A DNA stretch of 64,000 nt from TMED23 sp964566055 (GTDB lineage: Bacteria; Pseudomonadota; Alphaproteobacteria; Rhodospirillales; UBA2165). Position 1 is the first letter of the stretch. Each line of letters opens with the position of its first letter. A program made the position numbers and the translations under genes. Positions 51,684 through 61,238 of this stretch are shown in pieces. The stretch is taken from positions 1 to 64,000 of the forward strand of contig CAZMHI010000014.1 in the NCBI GenBank assembly GCA_964566055.1, in the 5' to 3' direction. Below the pieces are notes generated by a model. That model ran no database searches, was not told where the DNA came from, and saw only the letters and a list, made by a program, of their open reading frames with translations.

Positions 51684-53183
51684 TTAGAACCTCGGGATAT
51701 CGGGGAAACGGGTCTGGCCATCATGGACATGAACGCGGCCCAGTTCGGCACAATTGTGCAGCGTTGGAAAAACTTTTCCGGGATTTAGCAGGCTTTCCGG
51801 ATCAAAGGCGCATTTGACGCGTTGTTGCTGGTTGAGGTCTTCCTCAGTAAACATCGTGCCCATGAGATCGCGTTTTTCAACACCGACGCCATGTTCTCCT
51901 GACAATACTCCACCAACTTCAACGCAGAGTTTCAAAATATCCGAGCCAAAGTCTTCCGCCCGTTTAAGCTCACCTGGAACATTAGCGTCATACATAATGA
52001 GTGGATGCAGATTACCGTCACCAGCATGGAACACATTGGCGACACGAAGTTCATATTTCTCCGACATTTCTTCCATGCGTTTGAGGACTTCCGGCAACCT
52101 CGCGCGGGGAATGGTGCCATCCATGCAATAATAATCGGGCGTGATGCGCCCCACCGCCGGGAAGGCATTTTTGCGCCCAGCCCAAAATTTTTCCCGTTCA
52201 GCTTCATTTTCACTAACCCGGAAATAGCCGGCGCCCAAATCCGTAGCAATTTCCTGCACCCGGTCTATGAGATGATCTACTTCGGCCTCCGGCCCGTCCA
52301 ACTCCACGATCAACAATGCCTCGGCATCGAGCGGGTAGCCGGCCTGGACAAATTCCTCAGTCGCGTGGATGGCGGGTTTATCCATCATTTCCATACCGCC
52401 CGGGATGATGCCTGCGCCTATAATCGCCGCCACACAATCTCCGGCCAGCACCGCACTGTCAAAACCAATCAGCATCGCCCGCGCCGTATCGGGTTGGCGT
52501 AATATGCGGACCGTCACTTCGGTGATGATACCCAGCAATCCTTCAGAGCCCGTCACCAGACCAAGCAGATCATAGCCTTCCGATTCCAAATGTTTGCCGC
52601 CAAGCCGGACAACATCGCCATTGATCAACACCATTCCGACCCCGAGCACATTATTCGTCGTCAGGCCATATTTTAAGCAATGCACACCGCCGGAATTCTC
52701 GGCAATGTTACCGCCGATTGAGCAGGCAATCTGGCTCGAAGGATCGGGGGCATAATAGAAACCGTGATCGGCGACGGCCTCGCTAATGGCTAAATTCGTT
52801 ACACCCGGCTGGGTAACCACTGCCCGATTGGCGTAATCAATATCGAGGACTTTATTAAACTTGCCGAGCCCAAGCATAACACCGTCGGCCAGTGGCAACG
52901 CACCGCCCGATAACGACGTGCCGGCACCACGCGCCACAACTTTCACACCTTCCGAAAGGCAATATTTTAGAATCTCGGACACCTGCGCCGTCGTTTCCGG
53001 CAGCACAACGACCATTGGCAACTGGCGGTAGGCGGATAGGCCATCACATTCGTAGGCCCTGAGCCCATCCGGATCAGTGATGACATTCGTACCAAAGGGG
53101 CCCGCCGGAACAATGCGGTTGAGTTGCTCAATTATTTTAGGACGCTTAGCGATGATTGCTTCATCAGGCTCAGGCATCTGCAT
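51684..53183 (-). CDS. glcD: Glycolate oxidase FAD-linked subunit GlcD
   Basis: GlcD, 499 residues. FAD-binding segments VKVVARGAGTSLSGGALPLADG, VVTQPGVTNLAISEAVADHG, PDPSSQIACSIGGNIAENSGG and the C-terminal RVANVFHAGDGNLHPLI, GGVLSGEHGVGVEKRDLM. It oxidises glycolate to glyoxylate. First gene of glcDEF; no glcC-like regulator is adjacent. Glycolate is a common algal exudate, so it suits a marine or freshwater heterotroph. Confidence 0.94.
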   Translation of the reverse strand: MQMPEPDEAIIAKRPKIIEQLNRIVPAGPFGTNVITDPDGLRAYECDGLSAYRQLPMVVVLPETTAQVSEILKYCLSEGVKVVARGAGTSLSGGALPLADGVMLGLGKFNKVLDIDYANRAVVTQPGVTNLAISEAVADHGFYYAPDPSSQIACSIGGNIAENSGGVHCLKYGLTTNNVLGVGMVLINGDVVRLGGKHLESEGYDLLGLVTGSEGLLGIITEVTVRILRQPDTARAMLIGFDSAVLAGDCVAAIIGAGIIPGGMEMMDKPAIHATEEFVQAGYPLDAEALLIVELDGPEAEVDHLIDRVQEIATDLGAGYFRVSENEAEREKFWAGRKNAFPAVGRITPDYYCMDGTIPRARLPEVLKRMEEMSEKYELRVANVFHAGDGNLHPLIMYDANVPGELKRAEDFGSDILKLCVEVGGVLSGEHGVGVEKRDLMGTMFTEEDLNQQQRVKCAFDPESLLNPGKVFPTLHNCAELGRVHVHDGQTRFPDIPRF

Positions 53184-53250
53184 AGCGACTGCTCTCCCTC
53201 AACAGGTTAAGGAAAGACAGAATAGAGAATTGTCGGGATCAGAAAAAGCA

Positions 53251-53288
53251 AAACCGCGCTTATCAGCACATTTATGCCGACGCGGTTT
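53251..53288 (-). terminator. Terminator after rpmJ
   Basis: AAACCGCG and CGCGGTTT form an 8-bp stem (22-nt loop), and on the minus strand are followed by TGCTTTTTC. It lies 27 bp past the rpmJ stop. Confidence 0.55.
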
Positions 53289-53315
53289 AATAAAAGTCGC
53301 TCGAAAGGGACTAAT

Positions 53316-53441
53316 TTACCCTTGGCGTGCCTTAAAGCGGGGATTCTGTTTGTTAATCACATACAGACGACCACGCCGCCGCACGACGCGACAGTTCTTA
53401 TCTCTTGCTTTCGCAGATTTAAGCGAACTACGAACTTTCAT
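53316..53441 (-). CDS. rpmJ: 50S ribosomal protein L36
   Basis: This 41-residue protein starts MKVRSSLKSAKARDKNCRVV and ends NKQNPRFKARQG. The RRRGRLYVINKQNPRFKARQ C-terminal is of the L36 type found in alphaproteobacteria with extended C-terminus. Only one Cys (NCRVV) is left of the zinc ligands, as in the C-minus paralogue. ATG 53441 is the natural start, not the upstream 53525 of the longer frame. Confidence 0.92.
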   Translation of the reverse strand: MKVRSSLKSAKARDKNCRVVRRRGRLYVINKQNPRFKARQG

Positions 53442-53562
53442 TTTGCCGTCCTCATAACAGTACAATGCCGCCTCAATTGGCGGCGGAAGTTGCGGGAAAA
53501 TAAGGGGCAATCCGTCATCTGTCAACGCCTACGGGCAGCTTTTTTCATATTTTTCAGCTTTT

Positions 53563-54531
53563 TTACGCGTTTTCCTTTATTGCGTGGTAGCGGTAAACTT
53601 TAAGCCCGCCACTATCCAACGCAGCTATCCGGTAAATCCAAAACTCACATTCCCAGATCAGAGCCGCGGCGAAATCCGGCGTCAGTTCTTTTTTTGATAG
53701 GCCTGAAAGCAATTTTAGCCAGCCGGTTAACACCAAAGTTCGGTATTTGGCGGTAAAATCCTCAGCAATACGGACTTCAAGACCGGCATCTTTAATCGTG
53801 TCATAGGTCCGGCGCGCCGTCCACAGTTTGGGTTTTTCAGGCTCTCGATTATACCAGCTCATCACTATTTCGTTGGGCGGATCACCACTCGGCAGAACAT
53901 AATCTGTCATAAGAAAATGACCGTTTTCACGCAATGATTTCGCAGCACTTTCGATAATAATTTCTTTTTCTTCGATCGGGGTCAGGCATTCGAATAAAAT
54001 AGCGGCATTAAAACCGTTTTCTTTAAATTTAGGCGCCTCTGGCCGGAGCCTGGTAATGCCCGCCTTTTTTGTCAAGCCAGCCATTTGATTTCTCATTTTG
54101 GCAATTTCCATGAGATCTTCATTGGCTTCAAACCCGGTTACCCAGATGCCAATTTGTTCTGCCAAAGACCGCGACGTGCCGCCAAGCCCTGCACCGAGTT
54201 GCAATAAGCTGTTGGATTCATTCATATCCAACAGCCGCAAGGTATTTACCAAATAGTCCGAATTGAACGGATTGAGACAACCATCCCCCCAAAGGCGTTC
54301 GCAAATCTCCAGCCGCATTTCTGTCCAGGACTCGGCAATAGCTTCGCTTTCAACCGGCGACGATTGGCTATCAGAGCGCATATCTGCGCCCAAATGCACA
54401 TCCTCATCTTCAATATTCCGGACAAACAATAAACGCCAGATAGCAATGATCGGATATAACAGAAAGCCTAAAAACCGGCGCAGCAGGCCCTGTTTTTCAT
54501 CAAAATTTTCGATCGTTGTTGTTACAGCCAT
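53563..54531 (-). CDS. SAM-dependent methyltransferase with N-terminal membrane segment
   Basis: The 322-residue protein has a hydrophobic stretch LLYPIIAIWRLLFV near residues 24-37. A class I methyltransferase fold follows: LLQLGAGLGGTSRSLAEQIG (motif I, about 106-125), VTGFEANEDLMEIAK, FNAAILFECLTPIEEKE, LRENGHFLMTDYVLP. Substrate unknown; it may act on a lipid or quinone given the anchor. A strong promoter or ribosome-binding site was not seen. Confidence 0.75.
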   Translation of the reverse strand: MAVTTTIENFDEKQGLLRRFLGFLLYPIIAIWRLLFVRNIEDEDVHLGADMRSDSQSSPVESEAIAESWTEMRLEICERLWGDGCLNPFNSDYLVNTLRLLDMNESNSLLQLGAGLGGTSRSLAEQIGIWVTGFEANEDLMEIAKMRNQMAGLTKKAGITRLRPEAPKFKENGFNAAILFECLTPIEEKEIIIESAAKSLRENGHFLMTDYVLPSGDPPNEIVMSWYNREPEKPKLWTARRTYDTIKDAGLEVRIAEDFTAKYRTLVLTGWLKLLSGLSKKELTPDFAAALIWECEFWIYRIAALDSGGLKVYRYHAIKENA

Positions 54532-54728
54532 TTTCTTTGCGAACGCACCGATTAGCGCACCGCTCCCTCAAGCTGATGTCTTAACAAACTATCTTTACAT
54601 ACGTGTTTATGTGGAGATTAAATTTGTCATTTCAACATACAAATTCAATATCCATGAGGAACTCGGTGCAAAATTGGAACGAATTGTCAGAAAATGTTAA
54701 GCAGATCCATTGGAATTCCAATAATAAA

Positions 54729-54754
54729 AAGGGCGGCCATTGGTAGCCGCCCTT
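54729..54754 (-). terminator. Rho-independent terminator after the sulfide dehydrogenase genes
   Basis: On the minus strand AAGGGCGGC and GCCGCCCTT form a 9-bp perfect stem with an 8-nt loop, followed by TTTTTATT. It lies 21 bp past the flavoprotein stop. The remaining bases 54532-54721 contain no gene that I can support. Confidence 0.75.
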
Positions 54755-54775
54755 GCTTAATCTAAGTTGGGTGAT

Positions 54776-56059
54776 TTATCCCCAAATATCGCGGCTAATA
54801 CTCTCATACCAGCCTCTGGCAAAGTTTGCTTCTTTTGAGCGGAATTCGGCAGTTGCTCCGGATGGGCTCAAACCTCCAGAACCTTTAATTTTTATAATTT
54901 TACTGTTGGCAAAACCGTAAACCATCGCCACCGAAATACCGTAATCCTCGGCAACCAGACTGTAACAAGTGTTAACAAACTTGGGCGTTCCAGGGCCTTG
55001 GCCGTTCAGCAAATTGCTGACGGCAGCAGCACACACTTTTGCCTGCGAGGAAGCTGAAAAACCGGATTTTGGCATAGGTGAAGCAACACTTGCATCACCG
55101 ATAACATGAACACCCGGCATGAGCGTGGACTCAAAAGTCAATTGATTAACCGGACACCAGCCGGATTTGTTGGTTAAGCCTGAAGTCTCGGCGATTTTTC
55201 CCGCTTTTTGAGCTGGAATAAAATTGATCACATCGCCTTTGAATTTACCGAAATCAGTGAATAACGTCTTGGCCTTAACATCGGCCCGGCGCACGATGCC
55301 GTCATCGTCAATGTTATGATATTCAATCATGCCAGGATAAAGTTTTGCCCAGCCTTCTTTGAACAATCCCTGCTTTGAAAATTTCGCCTTAGGATCAAGC
55401 ACGACAATTTTTGATTTGGGTTTGTGCTTCTTGAAATAATTCGCGACCAAACTAATCCGTTCACCCGGCCCCGGAGGACAGCGGAAAGGATTTGGCGGTG
55501 GCGAAATAAGGAAGGTACCGCCATCCCGCATAGCAGCGATCTGATTGCGAAGCAGAGTTGTCTGCGGTCCTGCTTTCCAGGCGTGTGGAATGGTATTTGC
55601 TGTACTTGCATCAAGACCGTCAATTTTATCCCAGCGGAAATCGATACCCGGAGAAACGATGCAGCGCTCAAACGAAATGTCGCCACCTTTAGCAAGTTTT
55701 ACCGATTTCTTCGCGCCATCGATATGGGTGACCAGATCATGCACAACCGTGACACCCATTTTTTTCAGGGCATCATAATTATGAGTGATGTAATCTATTT
55801 TATTGAGGCCACCAATTACGGTATTTGAGAATGGGCAGGTGGAATACTGGCTAGATGGTTCGACTAGAACGACTGATAATTTAGAATTAAACCGTTTGAG
55901 GTATTTGGCTGCCGTAGCACCTCCAAATCCTCCTCCGATAACCACTACTTGAGCTTTACCCGTGGCAGCAAAAGGAGCTTTGCCACCCAGTGTGAGCGAA
56001 CCAAGTGCAGCGGAAACACCAAGTCCAACCGAAAAATGTCTTCTTGATATATTTGTCAT
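54776..56059 (-). CDS. fccB: Flavocytochrome c sulfide dehydrogenase flavoprotein subunit
   Basis: This is a 427-residue periplasmic flavoprotein. Tat-type signal SRRHFSVGLGVSAALGSLTLGG, then the FAD Rossmann motif VVVIGGGFGGATAAKYLK, CPFSNTVIGG (redox Cys), RCPPGPGERISLVANYF, VIGDASVASPMPKSGFSASSQA. The C-terminal FCSD domain covers about 350-427. It oxidises sulfide to sulfur with the cytochrome partner. The cytochrome gene precedes it by 15 bp. Confidence 0.88.
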   Translation of the reverse strand: MTNISRRHFSVGLGVSAALGSLTLGGKAPFAATGKAQVVVIGGGFGGATAAKYLKRFNSKLSVVLVEPSSQYSTCPFSNTVIGGLNKIDYITHNYDALKKMGVTVVHDLVTHIDGAKKSVKLAKGGDISFERCIVSPGIDFRWDKIDGLDASTANTIPHAWKAGPQTTLLRNQIAAMRDGGTFLISPPPNPFRCPPGPGERISLVANYFKKHKPKSKIVVLDPKAKFSKQGLFKEGWAKLYPGMIEYHNIDDDGIVRRADVKAKTLFTDFGKFKGDVINFIPAQKAGKIAETSGLTNKSGWCPVNQLTFESTLMPGVHVIGDASVASPMPKSGFSASSQAKVCAAAVSNLLNGQGPGTPKFVNTCYSLVAEDYGISVAMVYGFANSKIIKIKGSGGLSPSGATAEFRSKEANFARGWYESISRDIWG

Positions 56060-56074
56060 TGTTTTATCCTCCCC

Positions 56075-56383
56075 CTACTTTCTGGCCATAATGCCGGCAA
56101 TGGCATCAAGTTCGCTGTCACTAAAGCCCTTGGTAATACGCATCATCACGGTTGATGAAATTTTACCAGATTTAAAAGCTTTGAGTTTGTTAGCAATAAA
56201 ACTCTTGGTTTTACCGGCGACGGTTGGCATGTCGCCAACACTTTTTCCGTCGGTGCCGTGACATGAATAGCAGGTATTCACCAATACTTCAGCTGACGCC
56301 ATTTGAGCATTAGCGGGTTGGTAAGCGTAGGCCATACCTACAATTGCCATTCCGGCTAACAGTACTTTGTTTTGATTAATCAC
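56075..56383 (-). CDS. Cytochrome c subunit of the sulfide dehydrogenase
   Basis: The 102-residue protein has a signal peptide (VLLAGMAIVGMAYAYQPANA) and one CYSCH haem motif (residues about 38-42) with an axial Met candidate in STVMMRITKGFS. It resembles the small monohaem FccA-type subunit rather than the dihaem one. It accepts electrons from the flavoprotein. Upstream 56384-56594 is AT-rich and likely carries the promoter. Confidence 0.82.
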   Translation of the reverse strand: MINQNKVLLAGMAIVGMAYAYQPANAQMASAEVLVNTCYSCHGTDGKSVGDMPTVAGKTKSFIANKLKAFKSGKISSTVMMRITKGFSDSELDAIAGIMARK

Positions 56384-56594
56384 TTAGGGCCTCCCATTAA
56401 TAATGGTCTTTGAGTTGAAATAAATAAATTGATTAGAAAAACACCCTCCCCATCAATTCATGAATGTTATTATTACAGTATATTAATGTTAAATCAATTC
56501 AACAGTTTTTTTGTGTGAATTAGAACTATGCTAAACTGCTCTCGGCCCACATTGGACAGAAATTAAATGTCGCCATTGTCTTTATCAGAAAGGA

Positions 56595-56669
56595 TGGTGG
56601 GCGTGGTAGGGTTTGAACCTACGACCCCCTCGATGTCACCGAGGTGCTCTCCCGCTGAGCTACACGCCC
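56595..56669 (-). tRNA. tRNA-Val (GAC)
   Basis: The minus strand folds as a cloverleaf: acceptor GGGCGTG / CACGCCC, D arm AGCTCAGCGGGAGAGC, anticodon loop GTGACAT (anticodon GAC), T arm GTAGGTTCAAACCCTAC, discriminator A and encoded CCA (TGG at 56595-56597 on the plus strand). It lies alone between the cytochrome gene and the amidohydrolase. Confidence 0.93.
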
Positions 56670-56815
56670 ATTTTAGAAAAGCCGTTCGTAAATGGCCTCC
56701 CGAAATTGGAGTGGGTTTTATATTGATTTTTGAAGATTGTGCAAGCCTCAGATAGGTATCACAGAGGGCCTTTGATCACTATTTCATGTACTGACAAGAG
56801 ACGCCTGATCAACTA

Positions 56816-57778
56816 ATGTCATTAAATCAAAGATTTATGCTTGGCGAAGGAAAATTGGACAAATCTACGCATATTATTGAACCCGAAGAGTTGCTAGATG
56901 ATCGCTCCAGCGATTTTTCAGGTGATGACGTCAATGCTGCATTTGAGATCGTTCGCCCCCGGGAACAAGTCATACCCTTTGTTTTTGCCTCCCCTCACAG
57001 CGGCACAAATTACTCGAATACCTTCATCAAGGCATCAAAGCTGGACCCGGTAGCACTCAGAGGCTCGGAAGACAGTTTTGTCGATGATCTTTACAGCGAA
57101 GTACCCAATTGCGGCGCGCCCCTGCTTAAAGCTTTGTTCCCCCGCGCCTTTGTTGATCCCAACCGAGAGGCTTACGAGCTTGACCCGAGGATGTTTAATG
57201 ATCATTTGCCGATATATGTTAACACCTCCAGTCCCCGGGTATTTGCCGGGCTAGGTACCATTCCACGCGTGGTGACGAATGGGGATGAAATCTATCGACA
57301 TAAAATTTCCTTCGCCGAAGGTAAAAAACGCATAGAAGATTTCTATTTCCCCTATCATGCGGCCTTACAGTGCTTAATCGACGAGACCAAATTGTTGTTC
57401 GGCAAATGTATTTTGATCGACTGTCATTCGATGCCGTCTATCGGCGGACCGATGGACAATGATAAAGGCAACCAGCGTGTCGATGTTGTGCTGGGTAATA
57501 AATTTGGCGAGGCCTGTTCGCCGAAATTAATCAACTTCGTAGAAAATTATTTCAAAGGGCTGGGCATGAATGTCCGGCGCAACCAGCCCTATGCCGGCGG
57601 CTATACCACCCGTCATTACGGCGCGCCGGGAAATGGCGTTCATGCCCTCCAAATTGAAATTAACCGCGCCCTTTACATGAACGAAAAATCAATCACTCGA
57701 AATGCCGGTTATGACAGCCTAAAAACCAAGATCTCAAACCTGTTAATGGCCCTCGCTGAAGCCGATATCGCCAAGTAG
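56816..57778 (+). CDS. N-formylglutamate amidohydrolase-family protein
   Basis: The 320-residue protein has VFASPHSGTNYSNTFI (metal His/Ser region), SEDSFVDDLYSEV, ALFPRAFVDPNREAYELDPRMF, ILIDCHSMPSIGG, and QPYAGGYTTRHYGAPGNGVHALQIEINRALYMNE. It is of the HutG-type FGase fold, which hydrolyses N-formyl or related amide bonds. True FGase in histidine catabolism is only one option; no hut genes are nearby. The long N-terminal region (1-50) is poorly conserved. Confidence 0.82.
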   Translation: MSLNQRFMLGEGKLDKSTHIIEPEELLDDRSSDFSGDDVNAAFEIVRPREQVIPFVFASPHSGTNYSNTFIKASKLDPVALRGSEDSFVDDLYSEVPNCGAPLLKALFPRAFVDPNREAYELDPRMFNDHLPIYVNTSSPRVFAGLGTIPRVVTNGDEIYRHKISFAEGKKRIEDFYFPYHAALQCLIDETKLLFGKCILIDCHSMPSIGGPMDNDKGNQRVDVVLGNKFGEACSPKLINFVENYFKGLGMNVRRNQPYAGGYTTRHYGAPGNGVHALQIEINRALYMNEKSITRNAGYDSLKTKISNLLMALAEADIAK

Positions 57779-57861
57779 AAAGCCATTTTTCCTCAAAATT
57801 GGCACATTTGTTGCTCCTATATCCGTAAGGCCAATAAATGGTCAAAATATAGGTGTGAAAA

Positions 57862-58800
57862 ATGGTGTGTGTGAAGTCATTGAAAATCGTCATTAGTATT
57901 GCTGCGCTGGTCCTGGTATTTGCCAGCGCACAGGTGCGAGCGGTTGAAAACTCAAAAGAAAAAGCAAGCGAAAACAATGAGTTAAACCCATCTGATGCCT
58001 ATCTTTGTCAATCTCAGACAAAGGGCTTTGAAACCGCGCTGGGCATTCCGCCGCATCTCCTGACAGCCATTTCCTTAGCTGAATCCGGTAAATGGGACGA
58101 GACCAACAAGGCATTATTTGCCTGGCCCTGGACGGTAATGGCCAAAGGAAAAGGGCACTATTTACCGTCAAAAGCGGCGGCAGTTGCCAAAGTCCGTATA
58201 TTGCAGGCTCAAGGGATCAAAAATATCGATGTCGGCTGCATGCAGATCAATCTCTATTATCACCCCAAAGCCTTTGAATCTTTGGACGCCGCCTTCGATC
58301 CGGAGCGCAATGTCGGCTATGCAGCTAACTTCTTGGCGGCCATTAATCAAAGCACGATGTCCTGGCCGCAAGCGGCCGCAAATTACCATTCAACTACACC
58401 GTCAAAGAATGAGGTTTATCTCAACAAGGTGCTGGGTCTTTGGCAAAAAACCAGCAACAAATCGATCCGGAGCTCAGGTTTCCGGCGCTCACCCGATCCC
58501 GCTTATAATGATCCGATTGGCCGGGCCGCCCAGGCAGCCTTGTTGAAATCCAGGTTTCGCGCCCGCCTGGCAGCTGAGCGCAACGCCAAGAAACCGGAGA
58601 AAAAAACTCAAGATTTATCAGCTTGGCGGCGCGGCCGGTTTGAAAATAATAATCTCCAGGTTCAAGCCGCCTTGCAAAAAGCCGAGCGCGCCCGTAAACG
58701 CAAAAACTATCTGGATAAGGGCAAGCGAAGCTTTTCCTCCAAACGCCGGCACCAATTGTCACAATGGCGCAAAAACCGAAGCCCGGTCGCTTTTAGATAA
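57862..58800 (+). CDS. Lytic transglycosylase with SLT domain
   Basis: The 312-residue periplasmic enzyme has a signal peptide (SLKIVISIAALVLVFASAQVRA). The SLT domain spans about 45-200: GIPPHLLTAISLAESGKWD (catalytic Glu), LFAWPWTVMAKGKGHYLPSK, GIKNIDVGCMQINLYYHP, NVGYAANFLAAIN, AAANYHSTTPSKNEVY. It cleaves peptidoglycan glycan strands. The C-terminal 100 residues are basic and helical (ERARKRKNYLDKGKRSFSSK), of unknown role. The start is ATG 57862. Confidence 0.85.
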   Translation: MVCVKSLKIVISIAALVLVFASAQVRAVENSKEKASENNELNPSDAYLCQSQTKGFETALGIPPHLLTAISLAESGKWDETNKALFAWPWTVMAKGKGHYLPSKAAAVAKVRILQAQGIKNIDVGCMQINLYYHPKAFESLDAAFDPERNVGYAANFLAAINQSTMSWPQAAANYHSTTPSKNEVYLNKVLGLWQKTSNKSIRSSGFRRSPDPAYNDPIGRAAQAALLKSRFRARLAAERNAKKPEKKTQDLSAWRRGRFENNNLQVQAALQKAERARKRKNYLDKGKRSFSSKRRHQLSQWRKNRSPVAFR

Positions 58801-58865
58801 TCGCCATCATAATTGCCAAGAAAATTAAATGTAGCAGCCGGTTCTGAATGCCGATAGGTTTCTAA

Positions 58866-60374
58866 GTGAAATTTATGAGCATTGGGAATTGGACGGTGAC
58901 TTTGAGATCGCGCTATCTGCTGAATATGCTGGGTGTTTCGATCCTGCATTTTTTTGCCTTTATTTCCTTTATGCTAATCACCGGAAAAACGGACCGCATA
59001 CTCGTCGCCATCCCCATGAATTTATTTTTGCTGGTAGGGGTAAATTTGGTTGGCGCATTGATAATTTTTTTGCCAATCCAAAAATACTTAAACGGTGAGA
59101 TCGAGTTCGCCCGCGCCGCTAAGCGAATACACCAACTGCCATGGATGTCTTCGGCCTGGGCTGGTTTGCTGGTCTTTATCTTAAGCTTTATCGCTTTTTT
59201 TATTTTCAATGTAATCTGCCCGACCTGCAGTCTTGCTGATATGGCGCCGTTTTATGTTTCCATGATTGTTTTGTTCTGCACCTTCGTCAGTATTTTTATT
59301 TTCTTCCTGATCGACGATTTCGCAGCAGTTCTTAAGGCAGAAATATTTGCTCAGAATGGCGATCTCATTGAACCCACGGGGGCTCAGCTTCGCCGTAAAT
59401 TTATCGCTGCCTTTGTCGCCATAGGTATTGCTCCAGGCGTGCTTCTTTTTTTGGAAATTTTTGCCTTTAGCGACATCCGAAAATTGCAGGGGATCACATC
59501 TGAGCAGGCTTTTTCATTTGACCTGCTGTTAATAACCGTGATCGCTGGATCGTCTTACTATTTTATTCAAAAAAACCTGTCCCGGCCGATCGAATCTCTT
59601 TTGTCATCCATGCGCGAAGTTGGCCAAGGTAATCTTGAAACAAGAGCGCCGATCTTAACTGATGATGAAATTGGCAGCCTCGCCCGTAATTTTAACGACA
59701 TGGTTGATCAGGTCAGGGATCGTGATTTTATCAAGGAGACTTTTGGCCGCTATGTCCCGGAAGCAGTAGCTTCTTCTATCTTAGAAAATAAAGGCGAGTT
59801 TAAAGCGCAACATCGCCTAGCAACCATTCTATATACCGATATCGAGGCCTTTACGACGATCTGTGAAAGTCTCTCCCCGGACGGCGTGGTGGACCTGCTC
59901 AACGAATATTTCTCTCTGCTGGTTGAGATCATCAACCGGCATGGCGGCGTGGTTAATCAATTTCAAGGTGATGCCATGCTGGTGACATTTAATATTCCAG
60001 TAGCAGACGACAATCACGCGGCAGATGCGGTTGAAACTGCGCTAGAAATTCAACAGGCCTTGAGCGATCACATATTTTGTCACGGTGAAAAAATGGTCAC
60101 CCGGATTGGCGTCAATACCGGTAATGTTGTCGCCGGATCGGTAGGCGCCAATGATCGCCTGAATTACACCGTCCATGGCGACGCTGTGAACATTGCCGCC
60201 CGCCTGGAAGGACTTAACAAGGAGTTTGGTTCACGGGTTCTGGTCTCCGCGGAAACGAAAAATCTTGTGGAATCAAAATTAGCTGCGCATGTTGAATTTA
60301 TTGCCAAGGGTGAACTCCCCATTCGAGGTAAGACCGAAGCGGTTCAAGTCTACGAAGTGTTAGCTAAAAATTAG
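58866..60374 (+). CDS. Membrane class III adenylate/guanylate cyclase with HAMP domain
   Basis: The 502-residue protein has about six TM helices in residues 15-235. A HAMP-like segment follows (RPIESLLSSMREVGQGNLETR to ARNFNDMVDQVRD). The cyclase domain runs about 315-500: metal Asp in TILYTDIEAFTTI, NQFQGDAMLVTF with second Asp, GVNTGNVVAGSVG, YTVHGDAVNIAARLEGL (Asn and Arg). It makes cyclic AMP or GMP; the base-specificity residues were not resolved. Start GTG 58866 is listed; ATG 58875 is in frame. cAMP would suit the CRP-like site at 9107. Confidence 0.85.
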   Translation: MKFMSIGNWTVTLRSRYLLNMLGVSILHFFAFISFMLITGKTDRILVAIPMNLFLLVGVNLVGALIIFLPIQKYLNGEIEFARAAKRIHQLPWMSSAWAGLLVFILSFIAFFIFNVICPTCSLADMAPFYVSMIVLFCTFVSIFIFFLIDDFAAVLKAEIFAQNGDLIEPTGAQLRRKFIAAFVAIGIAPGVLLFLEIFAFSDIRKLQGITSEQAFSFDLLLITVIAGSSYYFIQKNLSRPIESLLSSMREVGQGNLETRAPILTDDEIGSLARNFNDMVDQVRDRDFIKETFGRYVPEAVASSILENKGEFKAQHRLATILYTDIEAFTTICESLSPDGVVDLLNEYFSLLVEIINRHGGVVNQFQGDAMLVTFNIPVADDNHAADAVETALEIQQALSDHIFCHGEKMVTRIGVNTGNVVAGSVGANDRLNYTVHGDAVNIAARLEGLNKEFGSRVLVSAETKNLVESKLAAHVEFIAKGELPIRGKTEAVQVYEVLAKN

Positions 60375-60388
60375 AGGACCAATAATTT

Positions 60389-61102
60389 ATGACCGAACAG
60401 AACTCCCCGGAATGGCGCGGCAGCGCCAAACGCTCTCATGCCGACATTATCGAAGAATTTTTGGAGCCAAAGGGCACTAAAATTGCCGATGTCGGATGCG
60501 GTGCCGGCAAAATCACCCGGCTGATGACCGAAATGGGCGCTGAAGTTACCGGCATTGACCCCGGCGAGCGTCAATTAGAACGCGCCCGCGCGGCCACACC
60601 GGCCGGCAACGAAACCTTTATTGAAGGTGTCGCTGAAAATTTGCCGATTGAAGATCAATCTTTAGATATCGTGCTGTTTTTTAATAGTTTTCACCATATC
60701 CCAAAAACTGAGCTCACAGCGGCGATAGAAGAAGCGCACCGAGCACTGCGGTCTGGCGGCAAGCTTTATTTTGCTGAACCAATAGCTGACGGACCACAGT
60801 TTGAAATGAGCCGTTTGATCAATGATGAGACTGAGATTCGCGCTTTTGCCTATGAGGTTATTAAAACCGTTCCTGATTATGGCTTTAAAGCCATTTCGGA
60901 AATCACGTATATAACGGAAAACCGGCACCAGACTTTCGAATCATTTAAGATAAATTCAACCTCGATAAATCCGGCACGCGACGCCCTATTTGAAAAATAC
61001 GATCAGGAAATTCGTGAGCGTTTTGAAAGATTTAGCCGCCATGAGAACGGCCAGTATATTTTTGAAGTGCCAATCCGGGGAAATCTCTTTGAGCGTATTT
61101 AA
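60389..61102 (+). CDS. Class I SAM-dependent methyltransferase
   Basis: The 237-residue protein has motif I KIADVGCGAGKITRLMTEMG, VTGIDPGERQLERAR, AENLPIEDQSLDIVLFFNSFHHI (motif II/III) and LRSGGKLYFAEPIADG. It resembles UbiE/BioC-type Methyltransf_11 proteins; the substrate is not evident. It starts 14 bp after the cyclase gene, so the pair is probably co-transcribed. Confidence 0.8.
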   Translation: MTEQNSPEWRGSAKRSHADIIEEFLEPKGTKIADVGCGAGKITRLMTEMGAEVTGIDPGERQLERARAATPAGNETFIEGVAENLPIEDQSLDIVLFFNSFHHIPKTELTAAIEEAHRALRSGGKLYFAEPIADGPQFEMSRLINDETEIRAFAYEVIKTVPDYGFKAISEITYITENRHQTFESFKINSTSINPARDALFEKYDQEIRERFERFSRHENGQYIFEVPIRGNLFERI

Positions 61103-61141
61103 CTAAAATTGGTTCTATTGAATATAGCAGTACTCCAAATG

Positions 61142-61159
61142 ATTGTGGTTTTCCACAAT
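61142..61159 (+). terminator. Weak hairpin after the methyltransferase gene
   Basis: ATTGTGG and CCACAAT form a 7-bp stem with a TTTT loop, 40 bp after the stop, followed by TAAACTTTA. There is no real T-run, so termination is uncertain. Confidence 0.35.
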
Positions 61160-61238
61160 TAAACTTTAGGTATTTTTCTCCTACTTAAAGCTCACAATAA
61201 CGGCAGAAATCTGCCTAAAATAGTATGTGAGTTAAAAG

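Noticed and set aside
53442..53525. 28-residue N-terminal extension of L36
   Set aside because: L36 proteins start at MKVRSSLK; the upstream extension shows no conservation and is a run-on of the open frame.
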